In this document: positions 16,536 to 24,408 of the stretch, one piece after another | Layout: each line of letters opens with the position of its first letter | Position numbering within the stretch: the first letter of the stretch is position 1 | Source: Bog-532 sp963805255 | Lineage (GTDB): Bacteria > Actinomycetota > Actinomycetes > Streptosporangiales > Streptosporangiaceae | Direction of reading: 5' to 3' | Length of the DNA: 64,000 bases | Assembly: GCA_963805255.1 (NCBI GenBank) | Contig: CAWDTK010000004.1 | Span: 124,001-188,000, forward strand | Translations under genes and position numbers: made by a program | Notes under the pieces: generated by a model | Databases searched by the model: none | Seen by the model: the letters and a program-made list of their open reading frames with translations, nothing else | What the model was told of the DNA's origin: nothing

Positions 16536-17297
16536 TCAGGCGCCGAAGCGGCGGTTACGGGCGGCGTAGGAGCGGAGCGCGCGGAGGAAGTCGACCTTAC
16601 GGAAGGCGGGCCAGTAGGCGTCGCAGAAGTAGAACTCCGAGTGAATGGTCTGCCACAGCAGGAATCCGCCGATGCGCTGTTCACCGGAGGTGCGGATGAC
16701 CAGGTCGGGGTCGGGCTGGCCGGCCGTGTAGAGGTGCTCGGCGATGTGCTCGACGTCGAGGATCTCCGCGAGCTCCTTGATCGACGTGCCGCGGGTGGCG
16801 TGCTCGTGCAGCAGCGAGCGCATCGCGTCGGCGATTTCCCGCCGGCCGCCGTACCCGACGGCGACGTTGACCAGCAGGCCCGGGTTGCCGGCGGTGGCCT
16901 CCGCCGCGTCCTTGAGCACCCGGGCCGTCCCGCCGGGCAGCAGGTCCAGCGCGCCCATGGGGTTCACGTGCCAGCGTTCGGCGACGAGCTGGCGGACGGT
17001 GTCCTTGATGATCCGCAGCAGCGGCTCGAGCTCGGCGACGGGCCGCGTCAGGTTGTCCGTGGACAGCAGCCAGAGGGTGACGACCTCGACGCCGGCTTCC
17101 CGGCACCACTCGAGCAGCTCGAAGATCTTGTCGGCGCCCTTCTGATGGCCGCTGGCCACGTCGGGCAGGCCGACGGACCTGGCCCACCGGCGGTTGCCGT
17201 CGCACATGACGCCGACATGCCGTGGGATCGCCCCCGGAGACAGGGAACTTTCGAGCCTGCGCGCGTAAAGCCGGTAAACCAGGCCACGAAATCCCAT
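16536..17297 (-). CDS. Isoprenyl (cis-prenyl) transferase
   Basis: A 253-residue cis-prenyltransferase (UppS family). The catalytic Asp33 is in M-C-D-G-N-R-R-W-A, with the H-x-x-G-A motif following and the C-terminal D-L-V-I-R-T-S-G-E-Q-R and F-L-L-W-Q motifs. These enzymes add isopentenyl units in Z configuration to an allylic diphosphate to make lipid carriers. The length and N-terminal GLVYRLYARRLE resemble the shorter-chain Z-isoprenyl diphosphate synthases of actinobacteria, so the product chain length is uncertain. A GGTGACAGGAAGGT-like site precedes the ATG. Confidence 0.92.
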   Translation of the reverse strand: MGFRGLVYRLYARRLESSLSPGAIPRHVGVMCDGNRRWARSVGLPDVASGHQKGADKIFELLEWCREAGVEVVTLWLLSTDNLTRPVAELEPLLRIIKDTVRQLVAERWHVNPMGALDLLPGGTARVLKDAAEATAGNPGLLVNVAVGYGGRREIADAMRSLLHEHATRGTSIKELAEILDVEHIAEHLYTAGQPDPDLVIRTSGEQRIGGFLLWQTIHSEFYFCDAYWPAFRKVDFLRALRSYAARNRRFGA

Positions 17298-17482
17298 TTA
17301 GCGACCTTCCTGTCACCCCTGCTCAGCCATAAGAAAAGGTATCCAACGATCGCGCTATGACTTTGGCAGTGGCGGCCCCTAAATCGGCGGTAGCGGCTCG
17401 CAGTCGTCCCGGAAATTCCGGCACCGGGGCTTTGCGGAAGGCAAGCCTCCGGGCCCGGGTGGCTGGGGACCTCCGGTGTCAT

Positions 17483-18229
17483 TCAGTGGTGCACGGCGGC
17501 GAGCAGCGCGGCGTAGGCGCGGACCAGCGCGCCGCGCACCAGCAGAAGCAGCGGGCTGTCGGGCAGGCAGCCCTCCCTGACCCACTGATCGGACAGGCCC
17601 ATCGCGCGGACCCGGTACACCGCCGCCGGCCTGACCTCGTCCTCAGGCTCACCGAAGAGATAGCAGTAGAGGCGAGTCACGGATTCCACCAGGTCATCGT
17701 CGGCGACTCCCGGCGCCGAGTACTGAACCTGCCGGTGCACCCGCCACCAGTCGACCTCGAGTTCGGCGGCCTTGGCCGGGCTGGCCGGCTCGCCATAGCT
17801 GAGCTTGACCAGGGCGTAAAACCCGCGCATGCGGGCCCGTGCGCCGTCGGGATCGTTGTCGGGGCGGGGTGCCCATAGCTGGATGGCGCGCAGTACCAGC
17901 CAGGCGGCGTGCAGGGTCCGGCACCAGTCCATGCCGAAGCCCATCCTGATCAGTCCGACGAAAGCAATGAGCGCCTGATGCCAGTCATGCCGGTAGTACC
18001 CGACCCAAGCCCGGTATTCAAGGTCGGCGACACGGGACGGATCGAACGACCGGAGCCGGCTGGGCTGCCCGGCCGACCGCTCGGCGTTACCAGCGTCCCG
18101 TCCCCCGGGCCGCCATGGGCCGACCGGATCCTGGCGCGCCAGGCCGCTACCTCGGTCGTGCTGCCGGAGCCGTCCGGCCCGCCGTGCCGCGGTAGTTCTC
18201 ATGCGAGCGGTAACCGCTTCGATGCCCAT
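17483..18229 (-). CDS. Conserved actinobacterial hypothetical protein
   Basis: A 248-residue protein with no recognised domain. It has a basic N-terminus, then a Trp/Tyr-rich helical body (RVADLEYRAWVGYYRHDWHQ, MDWCRTLHAAWLVLRAIQLWAP, MRGFYALVKLSYGEP, LEVDWWRVHRQ). I recall similar uncharacterised proteins in Streptomyces relatives but cannot name a function. The longer open frame to 18388 is less credible: an ATG at 18229 is preceded by AAAGGGGG and the residues upstream of it look non-coding. Confidence 0.65.
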   Translation of the reverse strand: MGIEAVTARMRTTAARRAGRLRQHDRGSGLARQDPVGPWRPGGRDAGNAERSAGQPSRLRSFDPSRVADLEYRAWVGYYRHDWHQALIAFVGLIRMGFGMDWCRTLHAAWLVLRAIQLWAPRPDNDPDGARARMRGFYALVKLSYGEPASPAKAAELEVDWWRVHRQVQYSAPGVADDDLVESVTRLYCYLFGEPEDEVRPAAVYRVRAMGLSDQWVREGCLPDSPLLLLVRGALVRAYAALLAAVHH

Positions 18230-18391
18230 GGCCCCCTTTATTACCATAAACCTGCCCGTCTGCTCCCACGTGGTCATGTCTGCCGGAGCTGCGACCCAGC
18301 GGCAGCACTTCAGGTTGTCCGTATCGGATAGCGTAACCAGGAAGATGCCCCAGCCGTGATCCGTTTCGGAGGGACTTACCTCCGGCATTCC

Positions 18392-18480
18392 AGCTTCCCG
18401 ATTCCGGCGGCAAAGCCGGAAGGCAGCTGGATCCCGATCGAGAACGCAGACGTCCCGGGATCAAGCCAGGCAACGGAAGC
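18392..18480 (+). pseudogene. Hsp20 C-terminal remnant
   Basis: On the plus strand a short frame reads I-P-A-A-K-P-E-G-S-W-I-P-I-E-N-A-D. It closely resembles the C-terminus of the intact Hsp20 on the other strand at 18.7 kb (V-V-K-P-A-G-T-R-I-P-V-E-N-A-D), and the DNA alignment is good over about 75 bp. No start or alpha-crystallin core is present. It looks like the tail of a lost, inverted Hsp20 copy. The rest of 18230-18658 holds nothing else I can support. Confidence 0.4.
18401..18421. other. 7 bp stem-loop
   Basis: TTCCGGC (18402-18408) and GCCGGAA (18415-18421) enclose GGCAAA inside the Hsp20 remnant. Its role is unknown. Confidence 0.35.
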
Positions 18481-18658
18481 AGCCGCGGGGTCTGCGGCCA
18501 CGTCGCGGCTGCCCGGGGCCTCGATCCCGCCCGTCCCCCATCGGTTTCGCGACCCGGTCCGGGACGGCGGTCATCTACTCCTGGGACGCGCGGCGAGCGC
18601 GGCTGCGGTTCCTGTCCCGCGGCTGATCACGCAGCCGCATCCTGCCCGTGCCGATTCT

Positions 18659-19126
18659 TCATCCGGCCTGGTCAGGCGGCTGCTCGGACATCGCGTCGGC
18701 GTTCTCGACGGGGATCCGGGTGCCTGCTGGCTTGACCACGCGGACCGGGACGCTGACCTCCAGGACTCCCTTGTCGTACCGCGCGGTAACGTCCGCGGCG
18801 TCGACCCTGGCGGGGAGCCTGACCACGCGGGCGAGCGATCCATAGCGGAACTCAGAACGATACGGCTCGTTGTCCTGCTGGCGGCGCTCGGCGCGGATGG
18901 TCAGGATCCGGCCGTCGACGGCGACCTCGATGTCGTTCTCCGGGTCCAGACCGGGCAGTTCGGCCCGGATCACATAGCGGTTGTCCCGCATCGCTTCCTC
19001 GAGCCGGAACACCTGGCCCGTCAGGAACGGCGGCGGTCCCGTCCACGGGGACTCCAGCCAGTCGGCCAGGTCCGGGAATATGGCGCGGAACCTCGCGGGC
19101 GCCTGAGGGCGCGGCAGCTTAGCCAT
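18659..19126 (-). CDS. Hsp20/alpha-crystallin small heat-shock protein (internal start)
   Basis: From the ATG at 19126 a 155-residue Hsp20 can be translated: N-terminal MAKLPRPQAPARFRAIFPDL, then the alpha-crystallin core (YVIRAELPGLDPENDIEVAV, ILTIRAERR, FRYGSLARVVRLP, A-R-Y-D-K-G-V-L-E-V-S-V-P-V). Such proteins are ATP-independent holdases. GTGGAGGGACATC before this ATG is a near-ideal ribosome binding site inside the longer ABC1 frame, which is why I list it separately. Confidence 0.8.
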   Translation of the reverse strand: MAKLPRPQAPARFRAIFPDLADWLESPWTGPPPFLTGQVFRLEEAMRDNRYVIRAELPGLDPENDIEVAVDGRILTIRAERRQQDNEPYRSEFRYGSLARVVRLPARVDAADVTARYDKGVLEVSVPVRVVKPAGTRIPVENADAMSEQPPDQAG

Positions 19127-20704
19127 GATGTCCCTCCACTGCACGTATGACCATGTTATCTGTTCTGGCTTAGCTGGGCGTGCAGGCTGAGCCGGCTGTG
19201 CCGTCCTTTCCCGCGGCTCCGCTCTGGCTGGCTGCATGGACCTTGCCTGCTCCTCCGGCCTGGCTGGCGGCGCAGATCCGGCGTGCCCGCTGGCGGTGGC
19301 TGGCAGCGCGGATTCTGCCTGGGGAGCTGACCGGGCACAAGCTGGCTGGGGCGGCGGCGCGGGCTTAGCCGGGTCTGCATATCCGGGCATCCATCTGAGC
19401 ACTTCAGCGCGGAAGGGCGTTTCGCATTCGAGCTGGCAGAGCACGCCCAGACCGGCTGCCAGTACCCGGTGGATGAGTATGTAAGAAGGCGGCAGGTTGA
19501 GCCGCCGCAGAACGCTGGATGAACGCAAGGCTGATGCCTGCATTGTCTCGGTACGCAGCCATTCGCGGCTGAAACTGAATGACTCCGCCCTGGACGGCTC
19601 GGCGAGCGGTGCCAGGAAGGCGCGCAGCGCTGTCAGGTCAATGCTGACGCCGTCCCGGAGATAGCCGTGCGACCGGAATTCGTCCTCAAGCTTTGCGAGG
19701 TCGCCGTCCTCGTGCATGAGCCGTAGCACCCTGCCGAAGATGGGCGGGAAGCCGTCTGGTAGCCGGTCGACAGCGCCGAAGTCGAGCACGCCGAGCCGCC
19801 CATCGGCGAGCAGGCGGAAATTGCCCGGGTGCGGATCCGCATGCAGGAGGTTAACCCGCGCAGGACCCGAGAACAGGAAACGGATGATTATGGTGCCCGC
19901 CCGGTTCCGCTGAGCGGTCGTGCCGCCGGCGATGATCCCGGCGAGCGGGGTGCCGTCCATCCATTCGCTGACCAGAACATGGTCGGTGGCGGCGACCACA
20001 CGTGGGACGCAGACGTCCGGGTCGCCGGCGAAGGCGGCGGCGAAAGCCTGCTGGGCGGCGGCTTCCAGCCGGTAATCGAGTTCCTCGGCCACCCTGTCCC
20101 GCAGCTCGGCAAGCAGGGGCTTGGCGTCCAGGCCGGGCATCAGACCGCTGAAAAGCCGGGCAAAGCGGCTCAGCTGGTTGAAATCGCTGATCAGCGCCCT
20201 GCCCACGCCCGGATACTGGATCTTGACGGCAACCTGGCGCCCGTCATGCCAGACGGCTCGGTGTACCTGGCCGATGGAGGCGGCGGCCGTCGGCTGGTCG
20301 TCGAGCTCGGCGAAGCTGGCCCGCCACTGCTCGCCCATGTCGCCCGCGAGCACTTTGTGAATAGTCCGGGCAGGTAGCGGCGGCGCGGATTCCTGCAGCC
20401 TGGTCAGGGTGGCCCGGTACGGGTCGGCGATCTCCGGGGGCAGCGCGGCCTCGAATATGGATAGCGCCTGCCCGAGCTTCATCGCGCCGCCCTTGAGCTC
20501 GCCAAGGACCCTGAAGATCTGCTCTGCTGTCCGCTGCTGGATTTCCTGGGTCACCAGCTCGGCTGGCCGGCCGCCCAGGCGCTTGCCGGTTCCCAGCGCG
20601 GTCCGGCCTGCGAACCCGACCGGCAACCTAGCCAGTCTGGCCGTGCGGGTGACAGCATGGCGGGGCAGATCGCTCACGATCCCATTCTCCGCTATGCCGG
20701 CCAT
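18659..20704 (-). CDS. ABC1 (UbiB-like) kinase ORF continuing in frame into Hsp20
   Basis: One uninterrupted 681-residue frame. Residues 1-438 are an ABC1/ADCK atypical kinase: KxGQ motif (K76-L-G-Q79), Ala-rich loop A-A-A-S-I-G-Q-V-H-R-A, V-A-V-K-I-Q-Y-P lysine, catalytic L-L-H-A-D-P-H-P-G-N-F and metal-binding V-L-D-F-G-A-V. Residues 439-526 are a low-complexity Pro/Ala/Glu linker, and 527-681 an Hsp20 alpha-crystallin domain. ABC1 proteins normally stop near residue 440. Hsp20 also has its own start and ribosome binding site, so both a fusion and a free Hsp20 may be made. No stop codon separates the parts. Confidence 0.8.
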   Translation of the reverse strand: MAGIAENGIVSDLPRHAVTRTARLARLPVGFAGRTALGTGKRLGGRPAELVTQEIQQRTAEQIFRVLGELKGGAMKLGQALSIFEAALPPEIADPYRATLTRLQESAPPLPARTIHKVLAGDMGEQWRASFAELDDQPTAAASIGQVHRAVWHDGRQVAVKIQYPGVGRALISDFNQLSRFARLFSGLMPGLDAKPLLAELRDRVAEELDYRLEAAAQQAFAAAFAGDPDVCVPRVVAATDHVLVSEWMDGTPLAGIIAGGTTAQRNRAGTIIIRFLFSGPARVNLLHADPHPGNFRLLADGRLGVLDFGAVDRLPDGFPPIFGRVLRLMHEDGDLAKLEDEFRSHGYLRDGVSIDLTALRAFLAPLAEPSRAESFSFSREWLRTETMQASALRSSSVLRRLNLPPSYILIHRVLAAGLGVLCQLECETPFRAEVLRWMPGYADPAKPAPPPQPACARSAPQAESALPATASGHAGSAPPARPEEQARSMQPARAEPRERTAQPAQPARPAKPEQITWSYVQWRDIMAKLPRPQAPARFRAIFPDLADWLESPWTGPPPFLTGQVFRLEEAMRDNRYVIRAELPGLDPENDIEVAVDGRILTIRAERRQQDNEPYRSEFRYGSLARVVRLPARVDAADVTARYDKGVLEVSVPVRVVKPAGTRIPVENADAMSEQPPDQAG

Positions 20705-20794
20705 AATGTATCGCAGTGATCGAATGCATCGCAGTGATCGCCAGTTGCACCGGGCCCGCCGCCTGGCGCGCCGCTCGCGTTCGGCCGCGGGGGA

Positions 20795-20912
20795 TCAGGC
20801 CGGCCAGTTGAACGCCCGGCCGCCGTCGTCGAGCTGGGCGTGGGCCAGATGATCCAGGTGCGCCTTGATGGCCGCCTCGTCGAACAGGGCCGAGCCGGGG
20901 CTGACCCCGAGC
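20795..20912 (-). pseudogene. Gene 3' remnant, prenyltransferase/squalene-cyclase-repeat-like
   Basis: Directly after the GNAT stop codon the minus strand carries a short open frame (with no start) reading FDEAAIKAHLDHLAHAQLDD then G-G-R-A-F-N-W-P-A and TGA at 20797-20795. It resembles the repeat of terpene-cyclase-like or prenyltransferase-like hypothetical proteins (HLD-L-A-x-x-Q-x-D-D-G-G-W). About 35 residues remain and the rest is absent. Family match is from memory and tentative. Confidence 0.4.
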
Positions 20913-20918
20913 CGGGCT

Positions 20919-21785
20919 CTAGGAGTCCGGCTCGGCGATCATGGCGGTGCCGATGCGCCGGAACCCCAGCCGGGCGTAGACGCGCGCGACGTCCTCGTCC
21001 GAGGCCGCCAGGAACAGGGTCTGCACGCCACGCCGCAGCGCCTCGCGGGCCAGGGCGGCGGTCACCGCCCCGCCGAACCCCATCCGGCGGGCGCTCGGCA
21101 GCGCCCCCACGCCGGTGATCTCCGCCACGCCGCCCAGCGGCTGGCAGCTCCCGGCGGCCAGGGGCCCATCCGGGCCGAACGCCACGGCCAGCACCGATTG
21201 CCCCGACCAGAGGCGTTCCCGCAGCATGTCCATGGTGCCCTCGTCGTGGTCGGCGGCGATCTTGTCGCGCTCGATGGCGCCAGCCAGGCCCACCGCCGTG
21301 CCGGGATGCCCGAACGCGACCGCCGGCACCGCCCAGATCCGGTCCAGTTCGGGTTCGTCGGGGGAGACGATGCGGACGGTGATGCCCGGCTCGGTGACGG
21401 GGGCCGGCGTCAGCGTGGCGAGCACCATCAGCGGATGCGCGCGCGCCGCGAGCCCGCCGCCGGGCGCCGCGGCGGTCATCTCCGGCGTCGCCTCGTCGAT
21501 CCACTCGAAAGACTCCGGGATCAGCAGTTCCCGCTGCCGGGCGCGGACGGCGCGGATGTCGTCGGCCGTCATCGTCCCGGTGGCACCCGGGCGGGCCCCG
21601 TGCGCTCCGGGGACCTCCCGGGGCCGGCGGGGACGCGCGTAGTAGGGCCATCCCGGGCCGGTCGGGACGAACAGCACCAGGGGGCCGTGCTCCTCCGCGC
21701 GCGCCCTGCGCCGGGGCACCGCATCGCAAAAAGCATCGATCCGTTCGATGGCGGCGGACTCGTCCACACCCCTACTCAACCCCAT
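20919..21785 (-). CDS. GNAT family N-acetyltransferase
   Basis: A 288-residue protein. The C-terminal half is a GNAT fold with the acetyl-CoA loop seen as A-R-R-M-G-F-G-G-A-V-T-A-A-L after a V-G-A-L-P strand, and the closing V-Y-A-R-L-G-F-R-R-I-G-T motif. The N-terminal half is a second, diverged domain with G-P-G-W-P-Y-Y-A-R-P. The acceptor is unknown. There is no ribosome binding site; TAGGCT lies 6 nt before the ATG, again a leaderless pattern. Confidence 0.85.
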   Translation of the reverse strand: MGLSRGVDESAAIERIDAFCDAVPRRRARAEEHGPLVLFVPTGPGWPYYARPRRPREVPGAHGARPGATGTMTADDIRAVRARQRELLIPESFEWIDEATPEMTAAAPGGGLAARAHPLMVLATLTPAPVTEPGITVRIVSPDEPELDRIWAVPAVAFGHPGTAVGLAGAIERDKIAADHDEGTMDMLRERLWSGQSVLAVAFGPDGPLAAGSCQPLGGVAEITGVGALPSARRMGFGGAVTAALAREALRRGVQTLFLAASDEDVARVYARLGFRRIGTAMIAEPDS

Positions 21786-22005
21786 GAACCGAGCCTATGC
21801 ATCTCAATAGCCGGGCCGGTGTCGTGATGACACGGCCGTCAGCAAGCGCGCAGGCCGCCCGCCCGGCGGCTAAGCGGGCGGCTGTGACAGCACGCACAGG
21901 GCCCGGGGCGTCCGCCGGGACGGCCGGATGAGCTAGCAACTTGAGATTGACGTGCCCGTGCCCGGGGGCCCTCCGGCCCGCGGCCCTGCGGCCCGCCGGC
22001 CGGCC

Positions 22006-22317
22006 CTAGGCTGACTTCTTCCGTGACTGGTGCCGCGCCGCTTCCCGGTCGGCGTACCCCGGGTCCCAGGTCGCGTCGAGCTCGGCGAGAATGCGCTCGT
22101 CCCGGTCGTCCCGGTAGCTGCCGCCCGGCGGGACGATCGTCCCGTCCGGGGGTGCCGGGCGGGGGGCGACGTGACCTGGATGCGCGGGCGGTACGGCGGG
22201 CGGTACGGGCGGAAGCTTCCCGCGCCCCCGAAGCCCGGGGATGCCGTTGCGCCGCACCGGTACGAGCCAAACGAACAAGGCGACCACTATCGCGGCGGCA
22301 ATGTCTGCATAAATCAT
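22006..22317 (-). CDS. Small single-span membrane protein, unknown
   Basis: A 103-residue protein with one N-terminal membrane segment (MIYADIAAAIVVALFVWLVP), a basic stop-transfer (VRRNG), a Pro-rich middle (PPVPPAVPPAHPGHVAP) and a charged tail. The cytoplasmic tail is likely to be disordered. I do not recognise a family. GGAAG lies about 7 nt before the ATG. It stands alone between the GNAT and hydrolase genes. Confidence 0.6.
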   Translation of the reverse strand: MIYADIAAAIVVALFVWLVPVRRNGIPGLRGRGKLPPVPPAVPPAHPGHVAPRPAPPDGTIVPPGGSYRDDRDERILAELDATWDPGYADREAARHQSRKKSA

Positions 22318-22755
22318 CGCTAGCTTCCAAGTGACTGGCTGATTACGCTATGTATCCTCTCATGGTGCCATATGCGACACGCAAAGTAAATCATAAACTA
22401 CTTAGAGTAGCAGTGGCCTGGACGGGCCCCGGCCGGCGGGCGCCGGTAAATGGACGGACCATAACATCTATGTTCCGCACTGAGCCCGGAATATGCGAGC
22501 GGCCGGCGGATCCGGGCCCATGGAGGTCGCTGTTGCACTTCAGAGGCCCATCGGAGGGGGCCGATGCCGTGCGGCGCGGTTGCTGCACCTTGCTGCTGCA
22601 CCGTCCCTGCCTTGGCGATGTGCACTCTTCCTGATACGTAATACACACTCTCTCATCTGAATGCCCGGCCGGGGCTCTGCCGGGGCTCTGGCTGAGTGGC
22701 CTTGCCCTGTGGACAGCAGGAGGCAGTCCGCAGGGCGAGAGCAGGCTGGTTCCGA
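22318..22755. other. Intergenic region, no gene seen
   Basis: About 440 bp between two minus-strand genes. The first 100 bp are AT-rich and include CTACT-TAG-AGTAG (22398-22410); they probably hold the promoter of the small membrane protein. The part near 22670 has a doubled CCGGGGCTCTG. I see no credible coding sequence. Confidence 0.5.
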
Positions 22756-23820
22756 TCAGAAATGGTCCACCTTGACGACGGCCTCGGCGAAGGCCTCGGG
22801 TGCTTCCTGCGGCACGTTGTGGCCGACCGCCAGAGTCTCGTGCGCGTATTTGCCGGTGAACTTGTCGCGGTACGCTGAGCCGTTCCCGGCGAGCGTGAAG
22901 GGATCGTATTCGCCGTCGATGGTGATCGTGGGCACGGCGATGCCGGGAGCCTTCTGAAGCTGGTTCTCGATGCTGGCATACTCGGGTTCGCTCGGGGCCA
23001 CGCTCAGCCGCCAGCGGTAATTACCGATCACGATGGTGACGTAATCCGGGTTGTTGAAGGCTGCCGCGGTCTGGTTGTAGGTGGCGGTGGAGAAATTCCA
23101 GGTGGGGGAGTTGAACTTCCAGACGAACTCGCCCAGGGCAGAGCGGTACTCGGTCAGGCCGAGCACGCCCCGTTCCGTACAGAAGTAGTACTGGTACCAC
23201 CAGTCGTTTTCGCCCTGGGGCGGCAGCGGCAGCTTGTCGGCGGCCAGGTTGGTGATCAGGTAGCCGGCCACCGAGACCAGGGCCTTGCAGCGGTTCGGCC
23301 AGACCGCCGCGATGATGTCGGCTGTGCGCGATCCCCAGTCATAGCCGGCGAGAACCGCCTGCTCGATCTTGAGGGCATCCATCAGGGCGAGGATGTCGAC
23401 GGCGAACGCCGCCTGATCGACATTCCGGGGCGTTGTGGCTGACAGGAAGGTCGTCGTGCCGTGGCCGCGGAAATACGGGACGATCACCCGGTAGCCTTCC
23501 GCCGCCAGCAGCGGCGCGACCTCGACGTAGCTGTGGATGTCGTAGGGGAAGCCGTGCATGAGAACGACCGCCTGGCCGTCGGCGGGGCCCGCGTCGACAT
23601 ATCCGACGTTCAGCACGCCGGCCTTGATCTGCTTCACCGGGCCGAAGGACGTGCCCGTCCCCGCGTTCGCCGCGGACGGGGTTGCCCGCCGTGTCGTGCT
23701 GGCCTGTGCCTGTGGATGGCCGATCATGCCGAGCCGGGCGGCGGCGACCGTCAGGGCCGCGGCGCCGAAAAACCCTCTCCGGCCGTGGTTGATCTCTTCG
23801 GGCATGTTGTCCGCATCCAT
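22756..23820 (-). CDS. Tat-exported alpha/beta hydrolase (epoxide hydrolase/dehalogenase-like)
   Basis: A 354-residue protein with a twin-arginine signal (H-G-R-R-G-F-F-G-A-A-A-L, residues about 12-30). The hydrolase domain has the oxyanion H-G-F-P motif, nucleophile Asp about 162 in A-G-Y-D-W-G-S, and catalytic His in A-V-G-H-N-V-P near the C-terminus. An Asp nucleophile points to epoxide hydrolases or haloalkane/haloacetate dehalogenases, acting outside the cell. The substrate is unknown. AAGGAG lies 8 nt before the ATG at 23820. Confidence 0.9.
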   Translation of the reverse strand: MDADNMPEEINHGRRGFFGAAALTVAAARLGMIGHPQAQASTTRRATPSAANAGTGTSFGPVKQIKAGVLNVGYVDAGPADGQAVVLMHGFPYDIHSYVEVAPLLAAEGYRVIVPYFRGHGTTTFLSATTPRNVDQAAFAVDILALMDALKIEQAVLAGYDWGSRTADIIAAVWPNRCKALVSVAGYLITNLAADKLPLPPQGENDWWYQYYFCTERGVLGLTEYRSALGEFVWKFNSPTWNFSTATYNQTAAAFNNPDYVTIVIGNYRWRLSVAPSEPEYASIENQLQKAPGIAVPTITIDGEYDPFTLAGNGSAYRDKFTGKYAHETLAVGHNVPQEAPEAFAEAVVKVDHF

Positions 23821-24084
23821 GGGTGAATCTCCTTGGTCCGGTGGCCATAAGCGGCATCTGTCAATTGCCGCTGCGACCACGGTCGCGTTCCCGGGCGGCG
23901 CCGTCGCACCCGTGGAAGGCCCTGGGCGTTACCCGGGGTCTCCCGCTGCCGGACCGCGGGACAACGGCCTGTTCGATTCCGGCTGCTGACGGTGAACAGT
24001 GTCAGCTACCGGGCTGGGCCGTCACATCATCAATCCGGCTAGTTTCCGGCGGCCAGCTGGCGCGCTGGGCGCCATTGCCTGGTG

Positions 24085-24388
24085 CATTCGCCGGGCTGCG
24101 CCTCGGCGAAACGTGCAGCCTGCGGCCGGCAGACATCGACTTCATGCGGGCGATCGTCCATCCGCAAGTTCAGTACCCGGGGGAGCCTCTCAAGACCATT
24201 TTTCGAACGCCCGTGCCGATTCCGGTGACACTGGCCGCCGGGCTGTCCGCTCAGATTGCCGCGTATGGCCGCTATCCGTCCCTGCTCACAAAAGAGGATG
24301 GCCGCCAGCTCTCACCGTGGGCGGTCGAAACGGGCGATGCGAAAAGCCCGCAAGAAGGTTCAGGGCCTCCCTGCGGGCTTCTGGCATA
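24085..24388 (+). pseudogene. Tyrosine recombinase (phage-type integrase) remnant
   Basis: The frame encodes the first part of an integrase catalytic domain: G-A-F-A-G-L-R-L-G-E (with the first catalytic Arg), CSLRPADIDFM, a P-V-P-I-P strand and L-L-T-K-E-D-G-R-Q-L-S-P-W-A. The next family block (R-K-A-R-K-K-V-Q-G-L-P-A-G-F) is in another frame, so there is a frameshift near 24335. The H-x-x-R box and catalytic Tyr are missing because the piece ends 20 bp from the glnA stop. There is no N-terminal domain. It is a remnant of an integrated element. Confidence 0.65.
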
Positions 24389-24408
24389 GGTCACGGGCGG
24401 TAGGACCG

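Noticed and set aside
17483..18388. Longer start for the hypothetical protein at 18388
   Set aside because: The ATG at 18229 has a purine-rich ribosome binding site, and the extra residues are unlike coding sequence.
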